DNA from: CAZCSK01 sp964501265
GTDB lineage: Bacteria; Actinomycetota; CADDZG01; JAHWKV01
Assembly (NCBI GenBank): GCA_964501265.1
Contig: CAZCSK010000007.1
Coordinates: forward strand, 1 to 64,000
Length of the DNA: 64,000 nt
Direction: 5' to 3'
Part shown: positions 59,234-64,000 of the stretch, piece after piece
Layout of the letters: every line of letters starts with the position of its first letter
Position numbering within the stretch: position 1 is the stretch's first letter
Position numbers and translations under genes: made by a program
The notes under the pieces: generated by a model
The model's input: only the letters and a program-made list of their open reading frames with translations
Database searches by the model: none
Told to the model about the DNA's origin: nothing

Positions 59234-60057
59234 CTGGCCGGCTCTTTGTTTGCGCCACTCCAATTGGCAATCTCGAGGACGTTACTCTGCGGGTGCTGCG
59301 CGTGCTGGCAGAGGTGGACCTTGTGGCAGCGGAGGATACGCGCAGAACCCGAAAACTGCTCTCTCGCCACCAGATCAAGGCGACACTTGTTTCTTATCAC
59401 GAAGCCAACGAGCGCGCGCAGGCAGAGTTCTTGATCGGCCGTATGAGGGCCGGGATCCGAGTTGCCCTCGTCACCGACGCGGGAATGCCGGGAATCTCAG
59501 ACCCCGGTTTTCAAATCGTCCGACGTTGCATCGAAGAGCAAATTCCCGTCGAAGTCGTTCCGGGCGCGTCATCGATCCTCGCGGCATTGATCGCGTCTGG
59601 CATCGGGCCGGCGCGGTTTTGCTTCGATGGTTTTGTACCCAGAAAGGCGGGCGAGCGGATCAAGAGACTTAAACAGCTGGCCGGTGAGGAAAGGACGGTT
59701 GTCTTTTTTGAGGCCCCTTCCCGCGTGAAGGCGACGCTCGAGGCCCTTCTCCAGGTGCTGGGTGATCGAAAGATGGCGCTTGCGCGCGAGCTCACGAAAG
59801 TTCACGAAGAAGTTATTCGTGGAAAAGTGTCTGAGGTACTCGAGCGCATTGGGGATCCGGTATTGGGCGAGGTCGTTCTGGTCGTCGAAGGCGCGGGACC
59901 CCATGCCGGGGGGCTTGAGGTTGCGGTGGCCGAGGCCAAGTCTCTGGTTGCTGGCGGTATGGCCCCCAGCCGCGCGGCGGCCGAGGCGGCGAAAACCCAA
60001 GGCGCGCTACGCCGATCCGTTTACGAGGCGTTGTTGTCCAAGAGTGGTGAAGAGTGA
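59230..60057 (+). CDS. rsmI: 16S rRNA (cytidine-2'-O-)-methyltransferase
   Basis: 275 residues. It methylates C1402 of 16S rRNA. The N-terminus RLFVCATPIGNLEDVTLRVL, the AEDTRRTRKLLSRHQI and the SAM-binding TDAGMPGISDPGFQ, PGASSILAALIASGI match the tetrapyrrole-methylase-like fold. The start overlaps the DUF192 stop. Confidence 0.95.
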   Translation: MTGRLFVCATPIGNLEDVTLRVLRVLAEVDLVAAEDTRRTRKLLSRHQIKATLVSYHEANERAQAEFLIGRMRAGIRVALVTDAGMPGISDPGFQIVRRCIEEQIPVEVVPGASSILAALIASGIGPARFCFDGFVPRKAGERIKRLKQLAGEERTVVFFEAPSRVKATLEALLQVLGDRKMALARELTKVHEEVIRGKVSEVLERIGDPVLGEVVLVVEGAGPHAGGLEVAVAEAKSLVAGGMAPSRAAAEAAKTQGALRRSVYEALLSKSGEE

Positions 60058-60059
60058 CC

Positions 60060-60332
60060 TCAGGCTTTAGCGAAGGGGTCCCACGTCGATTCCCCACTGC
60101 TCACTTCCGTAACGCAGGGAGTGCACACATGGCGTCCGCGGAATTCCTTGAGATCGGCCTTCGATCCGCAGAAAACGCATGCATCTTGACGGGGAGTCAA
60201 GATGATCCGCCCGTCCTCGACTGAGATGTCCATTTTGCGGCCATCCCTTAGGCCCATGGTGCGCCGGAGTTCAGCGGGTAGGACGATGCGCCCGAGATCG
60301 TCCACATGGCGAGTCATGCCTGTGCTACTCAT
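60060..60332 (-). CDS. AbrB/SpoVT-type transition-state regulator with C-terminal zinc-ribbon-like motif
   Basis: 90 residues. The swapped-hairpin DNA-binding domain is RHVDDLGRIVLPAELRRTMG, then DISVEDGRIILTPRQDAC. The C-terminal part has two CxxC pairs (CVFC and CTPC). AbrB is located between rsmI and metG in Bacillus, as here. ATG 60332 is chosen because it gives the conserved start. It is divergent from metG by 54 bases, so it may regulate that promoter. Confidence 0.88.
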   Translation of the reverse strand: MSSTGMTRHVDDLGRIVLPAELRRTMGLRDGRKMDISVEDGRIILTPRQDACVFCGSKADLKEFRGRHVCTPCVTEVSSGESTWDPFAKA

Positions 60333-60386
60333 TGCGGCGATAATATCCCTACTGCCCTGCTGAACAAAAATCGAACGGGATCTTCC

Positions 60387-61925
60387 ATGACCAAAGACAC
60401 TTTTTTCATAACCACCCCGATCTACTACGTCACCGACGAGCCCCACATCGGGCACGCCTACAATGCGATCTCAGCTGATTTCATCGCCCGGTACCACCGA
60501 CTTGCCGGGCACAAGGTTTTCCTCCTGACCGGAACGGACGAGCACGGCCAACACGTAGCCCGGGCCGCGGAGCGCAGGGGCATGCAGCCCCAAGCCTGGT
60601 GCGACGAGATCGTCCCGAAATGGAAGCAGGTTTGGGAGCGGCTTGAAATCTCCTATGACGATTTCATCCGAACGACCGAGCAAAGACACATCAAACCCGT
60701 GGGCGATTTCTGGCAAAAGGTGTACGAAACCGGCGACGTGTACCTCGGCAAATATGAGGGGCCGTATTGCGTCTCGTGCGAGACTTTTTATCAGCCGGAC
60801 GAAGTGCCTGGCGGATTGTGTCCGATCCATGAGCGTCCGGTGGAGACCGTCAAGGAGGAGAATTACTTCTTCCGGCTTTCTGCTTACCAGGACCGACTGC
60901 TCGACCTATACGAGAAGAATCCCGATTTCGTCAGGCCCGAGTCGCGTCTGAATGAGGTGGTAAGTTTCGTCAAGTCCGGGCTGGATGATCTGTCGGTTAC
61001 GCGCACCTCGTTTACTTGGGGAATTACTGTCCCCTGGGACTCCAACCACATCCTCTACGTATGGATCGATGCCCTACTTAATTACATAACTGTTCCCGGG
61101 TACGGGGCCGACCCCGGCAAATTCGGGCGTCTATGGCCGGCCGACATTCACCTGATCGGCAAAGACATCTTGCGTCACCACGCTGTCATATGGCCCGCGA
61201 TGCTGATGGCCGCGGGAATGGAGTTGCCCAAAACCGTATTTGCTCACGGTTGGCTGACGGTCGGCGGCAAGAAGATGTCTAAGACCAACGCAACCGGAAT
61301 CTCACCGCACGAGTTAATCGATGTCGTCGGCGTCGACGGGTATCGGTATCACTTTTTGCGGGAGGGCACGTTCGGACAGGACGGGTCCTTCTCATGGGAG
61401 GCAATGATTGCCCGGTACAACGCCGACCTCGCCAACGACCTGGGCAACCTTGTGAGTCGCGCGCTTGCGATGGTCGACTCCTACTTCGAAGGGTTGGTTC
61501 CCGAACCCGGTGAGGAAACGGAGGCCGAAACCAACTTGAGGCTCGCGGCAACTCTTTCAGCCGCGGAGCTGGACTCATGCGTACGAAGGCTCGACCTCGG
61601 GCGCGGCCTTGTTGGCGTGTTCGAGTTGGTCAAAGCCGCCAATCACTACATAGACGCAGCGGCCCCTTGGAAACTGGCGAAGGATCCTTCGGGCCGTGAG
61701 CGACTCTCGACTGTCCTTTACTCCGTCTGTGAGGCCATTCGTCAGATCGCGCTTCTCATCTCCCCGGCGATGCCCGGGGCCTCGCGACGGATTCGAGCGC
61801 AGCTAGGACTCAACGAAGTTGACGATCGGCCTCTCGATGCGTCGCTTGTGCGCGGCCAGGTGTGGACCGGAGTCAAAGTCCAAAGGGGCGATTCGATCTT
61901 TCCCAGAATCGAACCGGACTCTTAA
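60387..61925 (+). CDS. metG: Methionyl-tRNA synthetase
   Basis: 512 residues. Class I signatures: DEPHIGHAYNAI (HIGH) and GKKMSKTNATG (KMSKS). The knuckle region CVSCETFYQ ... CPIHERP has the CxxC and CxxH pairs of a zinc site. The catalytic core and the anticodon-binding helices are complete; there is no C-terminal tRNA-binding extension. The ATG at 60387 fits the family N-terminus. Confidence 0.96.
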   Translation: MTKDTFFITTPIYYVTDEPHIGHAYNAISADFIARYHRLAGHKVFLLTGTDEHGQHVARAAERRGMQPQAWCDEIVPKWKQVWERLEISYDDFIRTTEQRHIKPVGDFWQKVYETGDVYLGKYEGPYCVSCETFYQPDEVPGGLCPIHERPVETVKEENYFFRLSAYQDRLLDLYEKNPDFVRPESRLNEVVSFVKSGLDDLSVTRTSFTWGITVPWDSNHILYVWIDALLNYITVPGYGADPGKFGRLWPADIHLIGKDILRHHAVIWPAMLMAAGMELPKTVFAHGWLTVGGKKMSKTNATGISPHELIDVVGVDGYRYHFLREGTFGQDGSFSWEAMIARYNADLANDLGNLVSRALAMVDSYFEGLVPEPGEETEAETNLRLAATLSAAELDSCVRRLDLGRGLVGVFELVKAANHYIDAAAPWKLAKDPSGRERLSTVLYSVCEAIRQIALLISPAMPGASRRIRAQLGLNEVDDRPLDASLVRGQVWTGVKVQRGDSIFPRIEPDS

Positions 61926-61930
61926 ATCAA

Positions 61931-62686
61931 ATGTGGGTCGACACCCACTGTCATCTCGACGCGATCGACGAAGAGGCCGACGCTATCGTGCGCCGCGCTC
62001 TTGCAGCTGACGTCGATGCGATCGTCACGGTGGGCACGGACGTAGCGACGAGCACGGCCTCGGTGGAACTTGCCGGTCAATTCTTGTCGGTTTGGGCAGC
62101 GGTGGGAATTCATCCTCACGAGGCCAGCGGGTTTTCCCAAGAGGGATTGGCGGAAATCCTCGCGCTGGCATCACGGCCCAAGGTAGTAGCGATCGGGGAG
62201 ATCGGCCTGGACTTTTATCGGGACTACGCGCCGCGGGATTCACAGATCGAAGCATTTCGCTCGCAACTGGAACTGGCGGCTCAGTGCGACTTGCCGGTGA
62301 TCATCCATGTCCGCGATTCATTTGATGAAGTGATCGAAGTGCTGGGCGACGTCAGTCCCGACGTGAGGGCGGTGTTTCACTGCTTCAGTGGCGGTGCGGT
62401 GCAGGCGCAGCGGGCCCTTGAGCTGGGTGCTTACATATCGTTCGCAGGCAACGTCTCGTATAGCAAAGCCGAGTCTCTGCGCGAAGCGGCCCGCGCAACC
62501 CCGCTTGACCGGATTCTTGTCGAGACCGATTCGCCCTATCTTCCCCCGGTGCCCCACCGAGGCAAACGCAACGAGCCCGCATTCGTGAAGTGGACGGGCG
62601 TGGCGCTGGCCGAGGCTCTAGGAATCCCGGTCGAAGACCTTGCGGAAGTCACATCAAGAAACGCCCGTCAAGCCTTCCTGCTCTAA
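61931..62686 (+). CDS. tatD: TatD-family deoxyribonuclease
   Basis: 251 residues. The metal-binding motifs are VDTHCHLDAID, IGEIGLDFYRDYAP, IIHVRDSFDE and LVETDSPYLPPVPHRG. TatD enzymes are 3'-5' exonucleases for DNA or oligonucleotides. ATG 61931 is 5 bases after the metG stop, so they form an operon, as in both Bacillus and mycobacteria. Confidence 0.95.
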   Translation: MWVDTHCHLDAIDEEADAIVRRALAADVDAIVTVGTDVATSTASVELAGQFLSVWAAVGIHPHEASGFSQEGLAEILALASRPKVVAIGEIGLDFYRDYAPRDSQIEAFRSQLELAAQCDLPVIIHVRDSFDEVIEVLGDVSPDVRAVFHCFSGGAVQAQRALELGAYISFAGNVSYSKAESLREAARATPLDRILVETDSPYLPPVPHRGKRNEPAFVKWTGVALAEALGIPVEDLAEVTSRNARQAFLL

Positions 62687-62700
62687 CCCCCGCCCCGTGG

Positions 62701-62715
62701 CCCCCCTAATGGGGG
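62701..62715. terminator. GC-rich hairpin between convergent tatD and pheA
   Basis: CCCCC TAAT GGGGG (62702-62715) forms a perfect short stem-loop in the 35 bases separating the stop codons of tatD and pheA. No clear U-tract follows on either strand, so a bidirectional terminator is only a suggestion. Confidence 0.4.
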
Positions 62716-62721
62716 TGGCTC

Positions 62722-63534
62722 CTAGGGGAGTGCCGAGGCGTAGGTTCCCAAGACTCTCGTGAAGGTTGTGTGGGCGGTCAGAGCCATCAGTGCCTCGATC
62801 ATCTCGGCCCCCGTTGCCGGTGCCTCGACGTCTGCGTAGAAAACGTATTCCCAGGGACGGCCGGGTCGCGGCCTCGATTCCAGTTTGCTGAGGCTTATGT
62901 GTCGCTCCGCGAACGCCCCGAGGCAGCGATACAGGGAACCCGCCACATGCCCAGCTCCGAAGACGATTGAGGTCTTGTCCGGATTGCCGAGCGGCTCCGC
63001 TTGCTTAGAAATGACTCCAAATCGTGTGTAATTGTCGGGGTAGGTTTGGATGTTTTCCGCGAGAACTTGGAGGCCGTATAGATCGGCAGCTCGACGGGAT
63101 GCGATCGCTGCCATCCGCTCGAGTTTGTTTTTAGCGATCCTCTTGGCCACGCCTGCCGTGTCGTAGTCGGACCGAACCGCGGCTCCCAGCGACACGAGAA
63201 ACTCTTCGCATTGGGCGATGGCCTGCGGATGCGAGACGACTTCGTCGAGGTCGTCGAGCGTGGTCCCCGGCAACGCGAGCAAACAATGATTCACAGAGAT
63301 GATTGTCTCTGCCACTAGGTGCAGACAGTGCTTTAGAAAAAGGTCGTATGTCTCGTTGATACTGCCCGCCTGCGAGTTTTCGATGGGAACCAGCCCGGCA
63401 TCCACTCCGCCAGCTTCCACCGACTCGAACACCTTTCTTATCGTCGAAGTGGGTTGCAATTCGGTGTCGGGGAAGAGGCTCTGGGCGGCTTCTTCGGAAT
63501 AGGCGCCCGCCTCGCCTTGATATGCGACTGTCAT
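62722..63534 (-). CDS. pheA: Prephenate dehydratase
   Basis: 270 residues from ATG 63534. It converts prephenate to phenylpyruvate for phenylalanine synthesis. The catalytic TRF motif is in TYPDNYTRFGVIS, with GLVPIENSQAGSI earlier. The C-terminal ACT domain has the Phe-binding ESRP motif in LSKLESRPRPG, so feedback inhibition by Phe is expected. It interrupts the usual tatD - rpf order. Confidence 0.95.
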   Translation of the reverse strand: MTVAYQGEAGAYSEEAAQSLFPDTELQPTSTIRKVFESVEAGGVDAGLVPIENSQAGSINETYDLFLKHCLHLVAETIISVNHCLLALPGTTLDDLDEVVSHPQAIAQCEEFLVSLGAAVRSDYDTAGVAKRIAKNKLERMAAIASRRAADLYGLQVLAENIQTYPDNYTRFGVISKQAEPLGNPDKTSIVFGAGHVAGSLYRCLGAFAERHISLSKLESRPRPGRPWEYVFYADVEAPATGAEMIEALMALTAHTTFTRVLGTYASALP

Positions 63535-63784
63535 GTGACAAGGATAGAGCCCGAACACCAGTTCCCAACGAAGTTTGCCAACCTCCAGGGCCCCTGATAG
63601 TTTCGGGAGTCAGTGAGAGGGGTATCGAACAGCTGGACGAAACATATGCAACTCTCTGCATAGACGACAAATCTGACGGGAGCCCATCGAGGATAAATGA
63701 AGAATTCCTTCCGGATTGCGGCCCCTCAAGGCGGTCGGATTGTTGTCGTACCCCCCTGCTATAGTCCTTTCAGTCGCCGTCAGT
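63535..63784. promoter_or_regulatory. Upstream region of the rpf-like gene with an extended -10 promoter
   Basis: No gene is supported here. An extended -10 (TGC TATAGT, hexamer 63760-63765) is followed by about 120 bases of leader before GTG 63888. A weak TTGTTG at 63740 is 14 bases upstream, too close for a standard -35. Transcription is therefore probably started near 63772 and reads through the candidate riboswitch. Confidence 0.45.
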
Positions 63785-63893
63785 TCGACGGAGACACAAA
63801 ACGCCTGTGGAGCGGGAAGCTCTGGCCAAGACGGCAACGTGTTGGCGAAACTGCCCTCTGTGAAGCAGGAACCGGACAGCAAAGCTCGTGAGA
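63785..63893 (+). ncRNA. Candidate ydaO-type c-di-AMP riboswitch
   Basis: The leader reads ACGCCTGTGGAGCGGGAAGC, then TTGGCGAAACTGCC, and near the end AACCGGACAGCAAAGCTCGT. The end strongly resembles the conserved ydaO 3' block (CCGACAGCUAACCUCG) and the earlier GAGCGGGAA...GCGAAA pieces match in order. Actinobacterial ydaO elements commonly precede rpf and other cell-wall hydrolase genes. Some consensus positions differ, so a covariance-model search is needed to settle it. Boundaries are approximate. Confidence 0.5.
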
Positions 63894-64000
63894 GATTTGC
63901 ATAAGTTCCGGGGAACGGTTTTACGGGTCATTCTCACCTTCGCCTTGGCCGTGACTTGCACGGCCTATTTTATGGCCGAGAAGACGGTGACCCTTGCAGA
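63888..64000 (+). CDS. Resuscitation-promoting factor/YabE-like secreted protein, N-terminal part (runs off the window)
   Basis: 37 visible codons from GTG 63888. They read HKFRGTVLRVILTFALAVTC then TAYFMAEKTVTLA: a positively charged N-terminus, one hydrophobic segment, and the start of the KTVTL strand seen at the beginning of RpfB/YabE DUF348 domains. Position after metG - tatD fits both RpfB (mycobacteria) and YabE (Bacillus). Rpf enzymes cleave peptidoglycan to wake dormant cells. The domains beyond 64000 cannot be seen. A TTG at 63897 is an alternative start. Confidence 0.65.
   Translation, partial: MRDLHKFRGTVLRVILTFALAVTCTAYFMAEKTVTLA

Noticed and set aside
1..64000. CRISPR arrays, insertion sequences, phage genes or rRNA
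   Set aside because: No regularly spaced repeats, transposase-like motifs, phage structural genes or rRNA-like stretches were recognised on reading.

Overview
The window looks like a scaffold piece from a fairly GC-rich, deep-branching actinobacterium, probably a metagenome-assembled genome. The evidence is an actinobacterial-type 2-oxoglutarate decarboxylase/dehydrogenase tail, an InhA-type enoyl-ACP reductase in a dissociated FAS-II operon, a HelD-type helicase, a PPOX-class flavoprotein, a bacterial protein O-mannosyltransferase, and the order PMT - rsmI - abrB - metG - tatD - (pheA) - rpf/yabE-like. A 100-base run of N at 42596-42695 is flanked by an exact 55-bp duplication, so it is a scaffolding artefact inside one gene.

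Layout. 1-8.2 kb: end of sucA/kgd, Fpg/MutM, HelD, an M50-like membrane protein with a degenerate HQxxH motif, a class V aminotransferase, MsrB, an EamA permease and an acyltransferase-3. 8.2-12.7 kb: a small secreted protein, two tandem paralogous membrane-anchored ligand-binding proteins, and a decayed nucleotidyltransferase. 12.8-17.2 kb: a cyclase/STAND-ATPase/TPR signalling protein, a tandem RAM-domain protein, a PPOX flavoprotein and a DoxX protein. 17.2-26.1 kb: a GMC oxidoreductase and a tightly coupled FAS-II operon (ECF sigma - fabD - biotinyl/lipoyl-like - fabH - fabG - acpP - fabF - acpS - fabI) with a divergent TetR regulator. 26-33.8 kb: two more cyclase/ATPase/TPR proteins, an EamA permease, and a ferredoxin coupled to the third cyclase.

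33.9-41.6 kb is the most unusual region. It holds a UspA-UspA-Rieske fusion, a DUF2231 membrane protein, a membrane dipeptidase and SixA-like phosphatase pair, a small Cys/His protein, a stand-alone Rieske protein, an APH(3')-like kinase, a four-helix membrane protein, and a 770-residue UspA-UspA-Rieske-FAD reductase fusion. I read it as a stress-linked electron-transfer module. 41.6-47.8 kb: Def, an ACT-domain protein across the gap, a FAD oxidoreductase, tRNA-Arg(CCT), a TacA/TacT-type toxin-antitoxin pair with a clear promoter, head-to-head gene fragments, and two tandem J-domain/LRR proteins. 47.8-64 kb is mostly housekeeping: UppP, CpaB-like, FmdB-type, a GGDEF protein, GalU, MoaC, MogA, a flavin reductase, PepA, tRNA-Ala(CGC), PMT, DUF192, RsmI, AbrB, MetG, TatD, PheA, and the start of an Rpf/YabE-like gene behind a candidate c-di-AMP riboswitch.

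Recurring themes are translational coupling by 4-base overlaps, several genes whose conserved N-terminus points to a near-cognate start codon (ATC/ATT/CTG), and three cyclase-ATPase fusions within 21 kb that differ in catalytic residues. All functions are inferred from sequence reading alone.
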